A stretch of 64,000 bases of DNA from Lachnospiraceae bacterium (GTDB lineage: Bacteria; Bacillota; Clostridia; Oscillospirales; CAG-272). The position numbers and the translations under genes are program-made. Shown one piece after another: positions 1 to 8,463 of the stretch; the first letter of the stretch is position 1, and every line of letters begins with the position of its first letter. The stretch covers positions 16,294-80,293 of the forward strand of contig JAKSPT010000010.1 of assembly GCA_024404495.1 (NCBI GenBank). Direction: 5' to 3'. The notes beneath the pieces are model-generated. The model ran no database searches and was not told the origin of the DNA. It was given only the letters and a program-made list of their open reading frames with translations.

Positions 1-90
1 TTCCTTCCCGTCGTTTTTACAGCCTGCGAGCAGGACGCAGGTCAGAAGCAAAAGAAGGAAAAGAAATATCCGGTGCTTTTTCACCGTCAC
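1..90 (-). CDS. Lipoprotein N-terminus, cut by window edge
   Basis: The first thirty codons read on the minus strand give a basic start, a long leucine-rich hydrophobic stretch and a lipobox ending LLAGC, followed by a charged KNDGKE tail. This is a type II signal peptide, so the product is exported and lipid-anchored; the mature part lies outside the window and its function cannot be read. I chose the GTG at 90 because AAAGGA lies about 11 bases upstream. The in-frame ATG codons at 102 and 111 have no usable ribosome site. A near-consensus promoter lies at 128-156. Confidence 0.7.
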   Translation of the reverse strand, partial: MTVKKHRIFLFLLLLLTCVLLAGCKNDGKE

Positions 91-127
91 GGGTGCGATC
101 ATCCTTTCCATAAGGTACGTTTTTACA

Positions 128-156
128 AGTATAACACAAAATGGGAAAGATTGCAA
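128..156 (-). promoter_or_regulatory. Sigma-A promoter for the edge lipoprotein
   Basis: On the minus strand TTGCAA (151-156) is followed after exactly 17 bp by TATACT (128-133). The start point would fall near 121, leaving a short leader to the GTG at 90. Confidence 0.7.
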
Positions 157-170
157 GAGAAAGAAACGAA

Positions 171-196
171 AAGGACCGGCGTTTCCGTCGGTCCTT
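171..196 (-). terminator. Terminator of rpsB-tsf
   Basis: AAGGACCG and CGGTCCTT pair around a short GC-containing loop, and the minus strand continues TTTTCGTTTCTTTC. It starts 13 bases past the tsf stop codon. Confidence 0.8.
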
Positions 197-209
197 ATGA
201 TGGATGAAA

Positions 210-1142
210 TTACTTGACGAGGCTTGCGATCTCTTCCGCGAAGTTGTCTTCTCTCTTCTGGAGACCTTCGCCCTTCTCGTAGCGCTTGAAGCCCTTGAGC
301 TTGAGGGCGCCGCCGAGGCGCTTGCCTTCGGTCTCGAGATACTTGGCAACCGTCATGGAGTCGTCCTTGACGTAAGCCTGATCTGCGAGGCAGTAGGTCT
401 CGTAGTACTTGCCGAGCTTGCCGATGACCATCTTGTCGAGGATCTGCTGAGGCTTGTTGGCGTTCTTGGGATCGTTCTTGATCTGGGCGAGGATGACTTC
501 TCTTTCCTCGTCGAGCGCTGCCTGCGGGACCTCGTCACGGAAGGAGTAGAGGCAGTTCATAGCGGCGACCTGAAGGGCGACGTTCTTGGCAACTGCCGGG
601 AACTCGGGATTGGCGATGACGGCGTCGTCACCCTCGAAGGTAACGATAACGCCGGTAACGCCGGAACCGTGAATGTAGGTGCTCATGTTGCCTTCCTCAA
701 CGAGGAAGCGGCGGATCGACATATTTTCCTTGATGGTGGCGATCTTCTCAACGAGAACGTCGGCGACCGTCAGATCGGAACCGTCATATTTGCACGCCTT
801 CAGAGCCTCGACGTCAGCGGGCTTGCAGGCGAGAATGGTGCGGAGGACGCCCTTGACGAACGCCTTGAACTCGTCGTTCTTCGCGACGAAGTCGGTCTCC
901 GCGTTGACCTCGACCATCGCTGCGGTCTTGCCGTCCTCGGAAACGAGGATATCGACGACGCCCTCAGCGGCGATACGGTCAGCCTTCTTTGCGGCGGTGG
1001 CAAGACCCTTCTCACGGAGGAGCTTGATCGCCTTTTCTTCGTTGCCCTCAGCTTCGACGAGGGCCTTCTTGCATTCCATCATACCGCAGCCGGTCTTCGC
1101 GCGAAGAGCGGCAACGTCACTTGCTTTAATAGAAACTGCCAT
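210..1142 (-). CDS. tsf: Translation elongation factor Ts
   Basis: The 310-residue product is EF-Ts, the cytoplasmic nucleotide exchange factor that recycles EF-Tu-GDP to EF-Tu-GTP. The N-terminal UBA-like segment (KASDVAALRAKTGCGMMECK, residues about 6-25) and the TDFVAKN motif near residue 80 are family hallmarks. It is somewhat longer than the roughly 283 residues of the E. coli protein. The start is the ATG at 1142, preceded by GGAAGGA; a longer in-frame reading to 1181 adds residues unlike the family. It follows rpsB by 84 bp, the usual rpsB-tsf order, and a terminator follows directly. Confidence 0.97.
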   Translation of the reverse strand: MAVSIKASDVAALRAKTGCGMMECKKALVEAEGNEEKAIKLLREKGLATAAKKADRIAAEGVVDILVSEDGKTAAMVEVNAETDFVAKNDEFKAFVKGVLRTILACKPADVEALKACKYDGSDLTVADVLVEKIATIKENMSIRRFLVEEGNMSTYIHGSGVTGVIVTFEGDDAVIANPEFPAVAKNVALQVAAMNCLYSFRDEVPQAALDEEREVILAQIKNDPKNANKPQQILDKMVIGKLGKYYETYCLADQAYVKDDSMTVAKYLETEGKRLGGALKLKGFKRYEKGEGLQKREDNFAEEIASLVK

Positions 1143-1226
1143 TTGATTTCCTTCCTTTTCTCCGGCGGGTGGAGGTATCACACGGTATTCTCCGCCGGGA
1201 TCATACCGCTCGTTCGGAGAAAACGC

Positions 1227-1967
1227 TCAGGCGTTCTCTTCCTCAGCCTTGTCGGCAGCAGCCTCGCTGCCCTCTTCGAACTGTTCGCCCTGCTTGCCCT
1301 CGATCATCGCGTCGGCGAGAACGGAGGAGATGAGCTTGATGGCGCGGATCGCGTCGTCGTTGCCGGGGATCACGTAGTCTGCGTCATCGGGATCGCAGTT
1401 GGTATCGACGATCGCAACGACCGGGATGCCGAGCTTCTTCGCTTCGAGAACGGCGATGTGCTCCTTGCGGGGGTCAACGATGAACACAGCGGAGGGGAGG
1501 CGGTCCATGGACTTGATACCGCCGAGGTTCTTCTCAAGGTCTTCCATTTCCTTGATGAGCTTTGCGACTTCCTTCTTGGGAAGGAGATCGAAGGTGCCGT
1601 CTTCCTTCATCTTTTCGAGGGACTTCAGACGGGCGATGGACTTCTTGATCGTCTTGAAGTTGGTCAGCATGCCGCCGGGCCAACGGACGTTCACGTAGTA
1701 CTGACCGCAGCGGGTAGCCTCTTCCTTGATCGCATCGGCTGCCTGCTTCTTGGTGCCGACGAAGAGGAGAGAACCGCCTTCAGCGGAAAGGTCACGAACG
1801 AACATATACGCTTCTTCGAACTTCTTCACAGTCTTCTGAAGGTCGATGATGTAGATGCCGTTGCGTTCGGTGAAAATGTACTCCGCCATTTTCGGGTTCC
1901 ATTTTCTGGTCTGGTGTCCGAAATGAACACCTGCTTCGAGGAGCTGCTTGATCGTGATGATTGCCAT
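1227..1967 (-). CDS. rpsB: 30S ribosomal protein S2
   Basis: The 246-residue product is ribosomal protein S2 of the small subunit. The N-terminus [20 protein letters not shown] and the segment [11 protein letters not shown] are diagnostic, and the conserved VDTNCDPD segment is present in the second half. An acidic, alanine-rich tail follows. The start is the ATG at 1967 with AGGA eight bases upstream; an upstream in-frame start adds non-conserved residues. It leads the rpsB-tsf operon, transcribed from the promoter at 2061-2089 through a hairpin-containing leader. Confidence 0.97.
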   Translation of the reverse strand: MAIITIKQLLEAGVHFGHQTRKWNPKMAEYIFTERNGIYIIDLQKTVKKFEEAYMFVRDLSAEGGSLLFVGTKKQAADAIKEEATRCGQYYVNVRWPGGMLTNFKTIKKSIARLKSLEKMKEDGTFDLLPKKEVAKLIKEMEDLEKNLGGIKSMDRLPSAVFIVDPRKEHIAVLEAKKLGIPVVAIVDTNCDPDDADYVIPGNDDAIRAIKLISSVLADAMIEGKQGEQFEEGSEAAADKAEEENA

Positions 1968-1997
1968 TTTTGTTTTTCCTTTCTTCGGTTGTTCCAC

Positions 1998-2038
1998 CAC
2001 GGCTCCGGGGACTCGCGTTCACCGAAAAAAGAGCCGTG
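1998..2038 (-). promoter_or_regulatory. Leader hairpin upstream of rpsB
   Basis: In the 5' untranslated region CACGGCTC (2031-2038 read on the minus strand) can pair with GAGCCGTG (1998-2005). S2 genes are often controlled by S2 binding to their own leader. That this hairpin does so here is inference; no T-tract follows it, so it is not a terminator. Confidence 0.35.
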
Positions 2039-2060
2039 TGTGTATTTTGAACCAACGGGT

Positions 2061-2089
2061 AGTATACCATACTTTATTATAGAATGCAA
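2061..2089 (-). promoter_or_regulatory. Sigma-A promoter of rpsB-tsf
   Basis: TTGCAT (2084-2089) and TATACT (2061-2066) on the minus strand, with a 17-bp spacer. Confidence 0.75.
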
Positions 2090-2178
2090 GTTCTTTCGGA
2101 AAGTTCAGAAAATATTTACATTTGTTCCCCGGTCTGCGCTTTTTTTCGGTTTTTGACCGCCGAATCGTCCCTTTTCTG

Positions 2179-2207
2179 TTGACAATTCCCAAAAAGCAGA
2201 GTAAAAT
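2179..2207 (+). promoter_or_regulatory. Sigma-A promoter of the dehydrogenase-isomerase pair
   Basis: A perfect TTGACA (2179-2184), a 17-bp spacer and TAAAAT (2202-2207), followed by AAAGGAG nine bases before the ATG at 2250. It is divergent from the rpsB promoter. Confidence 0.8.
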
Positions 2208-2249
2208 AAGCGTTGGAAACATATTTTTTCCATAAAGGAGAATACGAAC

Positions 2250-3305
2250 ATGGATAAAAAAAGAATCGGCATCATCGGAACCGGCAACATCAGCAACTGC
2301 CATATGCACGGTTACCGCGCCATGTCCGACCGCTGCGAGGTCGTCGCGGTCTGCGATATCGACGAAAACAAGGTAAAGAACTACGCCGCCCATTACGGCG
2401 TGGAGCACTGGTACACGAGCGCCGAGGAAATGATGAAGAATGAAAAGCTCGACTGCGTCAGCGTCTGCGTCTGGAACGCGGCGCACAAGGACTGCACGAT
2501 CACCGCGCTGCGCGGCGGCGCCGACGTCATCTGCGAAAAGCCGATGGCGATGAACGCGAAGGAAGCCAAGGAGATGCTCGACACCGCGAAGGAGACCGGG
2601 CACCTGCTCCAGATCGGCTTCGTCCGCCGCTTCGGCGAGGACGCCGACGCCGTGAAGAAGCTGACCGACGAGGGCGTTTTCGGTGATATCTACTACGCGA
2701 AGGCGACCTACCTCCGCAAATCCGGCTGCCCCGGCGGCTGGTTCGGCGACAAGGCGTACTCCGGCGGCGGTCCCCTGATCGACCTCGGCGTACACGTCAT
2801 CGACCTGACCCGCTATCTCGCCGGCTGCCCGAAGCCGGTCGAAGCCTTCGGTATGACCTACGACAACCTCGGTCCGCACCGTGCGGACGGCGCCGAGAAG
2901 GCTTGGAGCGTCGAGGAGGGCGGTCACCCCTACACCGTCGAGGACTTCACCACCGCGATGATCAAGTTCGATAACGGCTTCACGATCTCGGTCGAGGCAA
3001 GCTTCAACCTCAACATCCGCGGCGACGTCGGCGAGGTCCAGCTCTTCGGCACCAAGGCGGGCACCAATATGAACGATATGAACATCATCGCCGTCAAGGA
3101 TCACAATTTCGTCGAGTTCACGCCCGAGGGCGAAAAGTCCTTCCGCTTCACGCCCGCGTTCGACGCCGAGATCAAGGGCTTCCTTGACGCCGCCGAGGGC
3201 ATTACCCCCTGCCGTGCGCCCGCCGAGGACGGTCTGGCGCTGATGAAAATCATCGACGCGATCTACGAATCCGCGAAGGTCGGTCATTCCGTAAAGATCG
3301 ACTGA
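2250..3305 (+). CDS. Gfo/Idh/MocA family NAD(P)-dependent oxidoreductase
   Basis: The 351-residue protein belongs to the Gfo/Idh/MocA dehydrogenases, which oxidise a hydroxyl of a sugar, inositol or sugar acid with NAD(P). The N-terminal Rossmann motif GIIGTGNIS (residues about 7-15), the EKPMA motif (about 96-100) with the catalytic-region lysine, and a GGGPLIDLGVHVIDLTRY helix carrying the family histidine-aspartate pair are visible. No signal peptide is present, so it is cytosolic. The start is set by AAAGGAG. The next gene begins 24 bp later and encodes a sugar isomerase-like TIM barrel, so the pair probably acts successively on one sugar; the substrate is not readable. Confidence 0.9.
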   Translation: MDKKRIGIIGTGNISNCHMHGYRAMSDRCEVVAVCDIDENKVKNYAAHYGVEHWYTSAEEMMKNEKLDCVSVCVWNAAHKDCTITALRGGADVICEKPMAMNAKEAKEMLDTAKETGHLLQIGFVRRFGEDADAVKKLTDEGVFGDIYYAKATYLRKSGCPGGWFGDKAYSGGGPLIDLGVHVIDLTRYLAGCPKPVEAFGMTYDNLGPHRADGAEKAWSVEEGGHPYTVEDFTTAMIKFDNGFTISVEASFNLNIRGDVGEVQLFGTKAGTNMNDMNIIAVKDHNFVEFTPEGEKSFRFTPAFDAEIKGFLDAAEGITPCRAPAEDGLALMKIIDAIYESAKVGHSVKID

Positions 3306-3329
3306 TTGCAGAAAAGAGAGGTATCAGGA

Positions 3330-4055
3330 ATGGAATACGGATTACAGCTTTACAGCATCCGCGACCTCACCGGAAAGGATTTTGAGGAAGCGATCCGCGT
3401 CACCGCCGGGATCGGCTACAAAAAGGTCGAGTTCGCCGGGTTCTTCGGCAGAACGGCGGAGCAGGTCAGGGCGCTCCTTGACGAGACCGGACTGACCGCG
3501 ATCGGCACCCACTCCGGCTGGGAAGGGCTGAAGCCCGAGAACATCAAAGCTTCGATCGAATACCACCACAAGATCGGCTGCTCCAACTACGTCGTTCCGG
3601 GCGCCGACCTCTCGGACGCCGACAAGCTCTCCGCCTTCATCGACGTGATGAACGCCGCGCAGCCCGTCCTCGCCGCAGAGGGCATCGCACTTCACTATCA
3701 CAACCACTCCCACGAGTTCCTGCCGAACGGCAGCGGACAGATCATCCACGAGGAGCTGCAGAAGCGCACTTCCCTCCTCTTTGAGATCGACACCTACTGG
3801 GCGTACAACGCCGGCGTCGATCCGATCGCGCTGATGACGAAGCTCGCCGACCGAGTGAAACTGATCCACATCAAGGACGGCGACTCGAAGGGTCACGGCT
3901 TCCCGCTCGGTCAGGGCACCGCGCCCGTCCCGGCGGTCTATGCCTACGCGAAGGAACACGGCATCGAAATGATCGTCGAAAGCGAGACCCTCTCCCCCGA
4001 CGGTCCCACCGAGGCGAAGATCTGCTTCGACTGCCTGAAGTCTCTCGAAAAGTAA
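3330..4055 (+). CDS. Sugar phosphate isomerase/epimerase-like TIM-barrel protein
   Basis: The 241-residue protein resembles the xylose isomerase-like TIM-barrel family that includes hydroxypyruvate isomerases, inosose dehydratases and sugar epimerases. LQLYSIRD at the N-terminus, HYHNHSHEF near residue 128, LFEIDTYWAYNAG, LIHIKDG and a late EMIVESE carry the histidine, glutamate and aspartate residues that form the metal site in this family. The ATG at 3330 is preferred, with GAGAGG eight bases upstream, over a TTG at 3306. It is the second gene of a two-gene operon with the dehydrogenase, and a strong terminator follows. Confidence 0.88.
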   Translation: MEYGLQLYSIRDLTGKDFEEAIRVTAGIGYKKVEFAGFFGRTAEQVRALLDETGLTAIGTHSGWEGLKPENIKASIEYHHKIGCSNYVVPGADLSDADKLSAFIDVMNAAQPVLAAEGIALHYHNHSHEFLPNGSGQIIHEELQKRTSLLFEIDTYWAYNAGVDPIALMTKLADRVKLIHIKDGDSKGHGFPLGQGTAPVPAVYAYAKEHGIEMIVESETLSPDGPTEAKICFDCLKSLEK

Positions 4056-4077
4056 ACCGTCCGCATCGTAAATAATC

Positions 4078-4118
4078 ACCGGAGGCTGCCTCATTTCCGA
4101 GGCAGCCTCCGGTCGTTT
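4078..4118 (+). terminator. Terminator of the dehydrogenase-isomerase operon
   Basis: A perfect 15-bp stem (4078-4092 with 4099-4113, loop ATTTCC) is followed by CGTTTTCG. The stem is symmetric and may also stop the opposing gene that ends at 4217. Confidence 0.85.
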
Positions 4119-4216
4119 TCGTTCGGTATGAGAGTATTATATCATTTCATCGATCAGAAACCGATATGTTTTGATAAAAATGAGCGATGAAAATGATTGA
4201 TGAATGAAATCATGAT

Positions 4217-5140
4217 TTACGTCGGGGCTTTTACCCGGTATATCCGTTCCATTTCTCTGCTGCTTGCCGCAAACAAAGCCCGCGCCCGCGTCTGAATTTC
4301 CGCAATATCCGCGGCGATCAGCCCGCCCATCTCGCTTTTGATCCGTGCGGAGGCAAGGGCGTGACCGTCGTCCGTTCTTTCCGGATCCGCCTCCGAGCAG
4401 AACTTCGCCAGAAGATTCGTTTCCCGCGTGTAGATCAGCTCGACGAGCTTCGCGCGGTATTCGAGATCCTTCGGCTCCATATCTCCCCAACGTCTGAAAT
4501 CTTCCGCGTGCTGCGCCTCGTGCTTGAGAAGAGACACCCTGAATCTTTCGCTGTTCACGTTGTACTCGTTTTCCACGCAGTTGATCGTGCCGTCCGGCGA
4601 GGTCCAGCCGCCCGTTCCCTTTTTCCCGAACGTCAGATAATCCATCCAGCTCCGGAAAACGAATCCGCGGAGCATATTGATGCGGTAACTGCTCACGGTT
4701 TCGGGAAGCTCCACCTCATACGTCACCGGTTCGGTCTCCTTCCAGACGTAAGGTCCGCGGTAACCGTTCGTTTTCCCGAAAAGAACCTCAAAGCCTGCCC
4801 GGCTGAAACGAAGCTGCATTTCGTTCTCAACCTCTTCGGGACTGCCGTCCGGGAGAGCAAGCTCCCGCTTCAGCTTTTCAAAAAGCGCCGATTCCGCCCG
4901 TGCGTGATCCTCGTGAAGATAAAAAACGTCCCGGAAATACTGCTGATAACAAAGCAGGATCCGGTTCAGCCCGTCCGGAACGTCATACCGGACGTACCGT
5001 TCGTTTTCAAAAACGTCGATATACGCCTGCGTGATCCCGTTCAGCTCCGGTATGCCCTTCATATACGCAATGGCTCCGGCGACGTCGCCGCGGATGAAAA
5101 ATCCGCCGAGCGTTTCGTAAATCGTCTGCATTTCAATCAT
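4217..5140 (-). CDS. Unrecognised protein with an HExxH motif
   Basis: I do not recognise the family of this 307-residue protein. It is soluble, with no signal peptide or membrane segment. The notable feature is LLKHEAQHAEDF near residue 212, a zincin-type HExxH, followed about 20 residues later by LEYRAKLVELIY with glutamates that could be a third metal ligand, as in gluzincin-like peptidases. The N-terminal half is tyrosine- and glutamate-rich and looks helical. The ATG at 5140 is preceded by GAGGG. It lies just downstream of tRNA-Ser on the same strand, separated by that gene's terminator, and I see no clear promoter of its own. Peptidase activity is inference from the motif alone. Confidence 0.75.
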   Translation of the reverse strand: MIEMQTIYETLGGFFIRGDVAGAIAYMKGIPELNGITQAYIDVFENERYVRYDVPDGLNRILLCYQQYFRDVFYLHEDHARAESALFEKLKRELALPDGSPEEVENEMQLRFSRAGFEVLFGKTNGYRGPYVWKETEPVTYEVELPETVSSYRINMLRGFVFRSWMDYLTFGKKGTGGWTSPDGTINCVENEYNVNSERFRVSLLKHEAQHAEDFRRWGDMEPKDLEYRAKLVELIYTRETNLLAKFCSEADPERTDDGHALASARIKSEMGGLIAADIAEIQTRARALFAASSREMERIYRVKAPT

Positions 5141-5216
5141 GGTTTTCCCTCAAAACACTGTCGTTTTCCGGTCATCGGATGATACCGTGACGCTGTACCG
5201 ACCTTCGGTCTGAATA

Positions 5217-5247
5217 AAAAAACAACATCGCGATGCGATGTTGTTTT
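5217..5247 (-). terminator. Terminator of tRNA-Ser
   Basis: An 11-bp stem (5221-5231 with 5235-5245, loop GAT) is followed on the minus strand by a run of T. It starts three bases past the tRNA 3' end. Confidence 0.85.
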
Positions 5248-5338
5248 TGGCGGAGAAAGAGAGATTCGAACTCTCGCGCCGGTTTCCCGACCTACGCCCT
5301 TAGCAGGGGCGCCTCTTCACCAACTTGAGTACTTCTCC
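5248..5338 (-). tRNA. tRNA-Ser (anticodon GCU)
   Basis: This 91-nt class II tRNA has an encoded CCA end. The acceptor stem is GGAGAAG, the anticodon loop reads CTGCTAA with anticodon GCT, a long variable arm (GTCGGGAAACCGGC) is present as expected for serine, and the T-loop is TTCGAAT. It reads AGC/AGU codons. It has its own promoter and terminator. Confidence 0.95.
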
Positions 5339-5373
5339 TTGGTGCAGTTGTTTTTTCTTCACTTGCGGGTATT

Positions 5374-5402
5374 ATTATAGCACAACGGAGGGGGTTTGGC
5401 AA
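5374..5402 (-). promoter_or_regulatory. Promoter of tRNA-Ser
   Basis: TTGCCA (5397-5402), a 17-bp spacer and a perfect TATAAT (5374-5379) on the minus strand, 36 bp before the tRNA. Confidence 0.8.
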
Positions 5403-5443
5403 GGAAAAAATTATAAATATTTTGTGAACATTGGCACAACGAG

Positions 5444-5472
5444 AAAAACCGCCGCAAAGCGCGGCGGTTTTT
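5444..5472 (-). terminator. Terminator after the F5/8C-like lipoprotein gene
   Basis: AAAAACCGCCGC pairs with GCGGCGGTTTTT around AAAGC. It lies 15 bp past the stop at 5487. Confidence 0.85.
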
Positions 5473-5486
5473 CGGTGATTCAATGA

Positions 5487-6140
5487 TTAAGCCTTGGCAC
5501 CGAGAAGAGTGAGCTCGGAGATCTGATAGATGATGGTGCCTTCGGTACCGTTCTTGGTGAAGTGGATCTTGTAGTTGGTGTACGCAGCGGGAGCGTCGCA
5601 CTCGTAAATCTCGGACTCGGTGAAGAACGGCTCAACGCGGGTCGCGCCTTCAACGGTATCGACCTCGGTCCACTCCTCGCCGTCGTTGGAACCGTAGAGA
5701 ACCCAGTCAGCGGGGAATCTTTCGGGAGAGTCGTTCGCGGAGGTGAAGGTGTAAGCGTCGATCTTGGTGGCCTTGGTCATAGCCCACTGAATGGTGGTAG
5801 TGCCGTCCTCGGTCTTGACGATCTGGCACCACTTGGTAGCGGAATCGCCGTCGAAGAGGTAAACGGCATCCTCGGAACCGTCGTCCTTGGCGCCTGCGCC
5901 CTCGACGTTGGCGGTATCGACCTTGCCGGTCAGGTTGACGTAGCTGTCGTTGTACTCGGGATCGGGATCCTCGGGAGCCTCGGTAGCGGGATCGGTAGCG
6001 GGATCGGTGACCTCACCGGTGGGAGCATCGGTTGCAGGATCGGTATCCTTTGCGGGTTCCTTGCCGCTGTCGCAGGAAGCGAGGCAGAACATGCACGCGA
6101 CCATAGCAACTGCAAGAAGAAGAGCAAGAAGCTTTTTCAT
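5487..6140 (-). CDS. Lipoprotein with an F5/8 type C (discoidin-like) domain
   Basis: The 217-residue product starts with a lipoprotein signal peptide (KKLLALLLAVAMVACMFCLASC), so Cys at about position 24 is lipidated and the protein sits on the outer face of the membrane. A threonine/proline/acid-rich linker with repeated TDPATD units runs to residue 65. The remainder has the look of a discoidin carbohydrate-binding domain: VYLFDGDSATKWCQ, IQWAMTKATKIDAYTFTSANDSPERFPADWVLYGSNDG and a final ISELTLLG strand. It probably binds glycans at the cell surface. The ATG at 6140 follows AAAGGA. It is a single gene with its own promoter and terminator. Confidence 0.85.
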   Translation of the reverse strand: MKKLLALLLAVAMVACMFCLASCDSGKEPAKDTDPATDAPTGEVTDPATDPATEAPEDPDPEYNDSYVNLTGKVDTANVEGAGAKDDGSEDAVYLFDGDSATKWCQIVKTEDGTTTIQWAMTKATKIDAYTFTSANDSPERFPADWVLYGSNDGEEWTEVDTVEGATRVEPFFTESEIYECDAPAAYTNYKIHFTKNGTEGTIIYQISELTLLGAKA

Positions 6141-6253
6141 GGTGGTATTCCTTTCTTTTTTCCGGGCTGTTTCTTTTTTGATCGCTTCCCTGCCCGTGTT
6201 TCCGGAAAGCGGCGGAACGCGGTTCATACCGCATTCACACTTTTGATGGGAAC

Positions 6254-6282
6254 ATTATAACACACGCTTTCGGAAAATGCAA
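6254..6282 (-). promoter_or_regulatory. Promoter of the F5/8C-like lipoprotein gene
   Basis: TTGCAT (6277-6282), 17 bp, TATAAT (6254-6259) on the minus strand. Confidence 0.8.
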
Positions 6283-6313
6283 GAACAATTTTTGAGAAAT
6301 ACGGTAATTTTCC

Positions 6314-6342
6314 TTGAATCCTGCCCGAAAATATGCTATAAT
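6314..6342 (+). promoter_or_regulatory. Promoter of the M42 peptidase gene
   Basis: TTGAAT (6314-6319), 17 bp, TATAAT (6337-6342), divergent from the lipoprotein promoter 32 bp away. Confidence 0.8.
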
Positions 6343-6371
6343 CAAAGAAAAACAACCGAAAGGACAGCGTT

Positions 6372-7409
6372 ATGGAACGGAATTACGCGGAATACGCCGC
6401 CGCGAAGGCGGTGGAACTGATCGGGATCGACAGCCCGACCGGATATACGAAGGAAGCGGCAAGTTGGGTGAAGGAGGCGTTTTCCTCCCTCGGTTTCCCT
6501 GCGGAGATCACGAAAAAAGGCGGCGTTCTGATCGACCTCGGCGGAAATGACGCCGACGACGCCCTGCTTCTCGAAGCGCACGCCGACACGCTCGGCGCGA
6601 TGGTCGCGGAGATCAAGGGGAACGGCCGCCTCCGCGTCACGCCGCTCGGCGGGATGCGCGCCGAAAACGGCGAAGCCGAGAACGTGCGCGTCCGAACCCG
6701 GGGCGGCAGAGTGATCTCGGGCACGCTTCAGCTCGTCAACGCCTCGGTTCACGTCAACGGCGCCTACGGCGACACGAAGCGTTCCTTCGACACGACCGAG
6801 GTCGTCCTCGACGAGGACGTGAACGACGCCGCAGGCGTCCGCGCGCTCGGCATCGAGGTCGGGGACGCGGTCTGCTTCGATCCCCGCGCGCTCATCACCG
6901 AAAGCGGCTATATCAAGAGCCGTTTCCTTGACGACAAGCTCTCGGTCGGCATCCTGCTCGGTCTTGCGAAATACATGAAGGACGGCGGGATCGTGCCGGA
7001 GCGGAAGGTCTTCGTCCACGTCACGGTCTACGAGGAGGTCGGGCACGGCGGCGCCGGTCCGGTCCCCGCGGGAGTCACGGAGGCGATCAGCGTCGATATG
7101 GGCTGCGTCGGCGAAGGGCTGACCTGCACAGAAAAGACGGTTTCGATCTGCGCCAAGGATTCGGGCGGTCCTTACAGCTACGAGGTCGTCGGCAAGCTGA
7201 TCGACGCCGCGAAAAAGGAAGGCGCTTCTTACGCGGTCGACGTCTATCCGCACTACGGTTCCGACGTGGAGGCGACCCTCTCCTCGGGCGCCGATATCCG
7301 CCACGGGCTGATCGGCTCGGGCGTTTACGCGAGCCACGGGTACGAGAGAAGCCATATCGAGGGCGTTTTCAATACCCTCAAGGTGCTGAAAGGGTATCTG
7401 AATATCTGA
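6372..7409 (+). CDS. M42 family metallopeptidase (aminopeptidase/endoglucanase M-like)
   Basis: The 345-residue cytosolic protein fits the M42 family of dinuclear metal aminopeptidases, which form large tetrahedral assemblies and trim peptides. The metal and catalytic positions are visible: LLLEAHADTLG (His70, Asp72), SRFLDDKLSVG (Asp187/188), TVYEEVGHGG (Glu221, Glu222), SVDMGC (Asp242) and a late histidine in GVYASHGYERSH. Length matches the family. AAAGGA precedes the ATG by seven bases. It is a single gene between its own promoter and terminator. Confidence 0.92.
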   Translation: MERNYAEYAAAKAVELIGIDSPTGYTKEAASWVKEAFSSLGFPAEITKKGGVLIDLGGNDADDALLLEAHADTLGAMVAEIKGNGRLRVTPLGGMRAENGEAENVRVRTRGGRVISGTLQLVNASVHVNGAYGDTKRSFDTTEVVLDEDVNDAAGVRALGIEVGDAVCFDPRALITESGYIKSRFLDDKLSVGILLGLAKYMKDGGIVPERKVFVHVTVYEEVGHGGAGPVPAGVTEAISVDMGCVGEGLTCTEKTVSICAKDSGGPYSYEVVGKLIDAAKKEGASYAVDVYPHYGSDVEATLSSGADIRHGLIGSGVYASHGYERSHIEGVFNTLKVLKGYLNI

Positions 7410-7430
7410 TAGCCCCCGTATTCATAAAGC

Positions 7431-7478
7431 AAGCCCGCCGGAAAGGATATATGATATCCTCTTCGGTGGGCTTTTTTG
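7431..7478 (+). terminator. Terminator of the M42 peptidase gene
   Basis: AAGCCCGCCG pairs with the distal CGGTGGGCTT, with an inner AGGATAT/ATATCCT stem, followed by six T. Confidence 0.8.
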
Positions 7479-7632
7479 AGGGGTACGCGCTTTTCTGAAG
7501 AAAAGCTGTGCAAAAGACTTTGATAAAACAAATCATGTCAGTGGGTCACGCAGACAAACCGGGATTTGTATTACTGTTTGTCATTTCGGATAAAATGACG
7601 TTTGCACTTGTCATTTATGCCTGAATAATATA

Positions 7633-8463
7633 TTATATCTCCGCTTTATACTTTTCAACCAATGCCTGAAATTCCATATTATATTTTTCCAATCTCTTTT
7701 GATCTTTGGGAAGATTTAGTGTCGGCTTTCGATATCCGCTTACTCTGATTCCAAAAATCCCATCAGCATAGGCGCAAAGGTGTTTGCCTTGAAGCTGAGG
7801 ATATCGTGCGACTATTTCGGCAATTTCTTCTGTGGTGAACATACCTGCATCAAAATTGAATTGACGAAGCGTTGGAAGTTTTTCCAAAAAAGAAGTACTG
7901 CGGTCGTCCGGCTTTATATTATATAACTCCAAAATTTCCAACGCAGGGATATCAGAAAAGCACTCAAGAGTACGCATGGGATATGAGCCGTCAATCATTG
8001 GACCGCAGATTTTTATGTTACGAAGCGTCTTTGCGTTTTGAAATCCGTCAAGATCGTAGACTAGTTTTTTTGAATCGGTACACAAGAATGACCACAGAAC
8101 AGGGTTTTTCGACATATCCCATAATTTTTGAGCGCGAATATTCCAGTTGATACCCACCATTTCAAGATTTTTCAGATTCTCCAAAGGAGAAAAATCCGAA
8201 ATGTACTGACAATGGAAAAAATGAAGTCTACGATACGTCTGACCGTATTTTTCTACAAAGCGTTCCAAGCCGCTTTGATTCATTCCGCAGATTTCCAATT
8301 CGTAAGAATTCTTTTCAAACTGCATCTCGTAGTCAACGTCATCGGCATCCATATCTCCAGGATTCAGCGCCGTACTCTTACGCACCTTATTCCGTGTTTG
8401 AAATAGTCGATTATCCGTATCTCCCACAGAAACACCGTAAAAAAAGTGTTCGTTTCTTTCCAT
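7633..8463 (-). CDS. Leucine-rich-repeat-like protein, AT-rich
   Basis: The 276-residue protein has spaced leucine/isoleucine patterns of an LRR solenoid, for example ISDFSPLENLKNLEMVGINW, FQNAKTLRNIKICG, FSDIPALEILELYNI and LEKLPTLRQFNFDAG. It has no signal peptide, so it is probably intracellular; LRRs usually bind proteins. The ATG at 8463 follows GGTGGAG; an in-frame start at 8523 is less likely. The gene and its flanks (about 7480-8530) are visibly more AT-rich than every neighbour and use codons such as AAA, TTT and ATA freely, which suggests recent acquisition. The 155 bp downstream hold only a weak inverted repeat (TGTCATTT/AAATGAC) and no clear terminator. Confidence 0.7.
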   Translation of the reverse strand: MERNEHFFYGVSVGDTDNRLFQTRNKVRKSTALNPGDMDADDVDYEMQFEKNSYELEICGMNQSGLERFVEKYGQTYRRLHFFHCQYISDFSPLENLKNLEMVGINWNIRAQKLWDMSKNPVLWSFLCTDSKKLVYDLDGFQNAKTLRNIKICGPMIDGSYPMRTLECFSDIPALEILELYNIKPDDRSTSFLEKLPTLRQFNFDAGMFTTEEIAEIVARYPQLQGKHLCAYADGIFGIRVSGYRKPTLNLPKDQKRLEKYNMEFQALVEKYKAEI

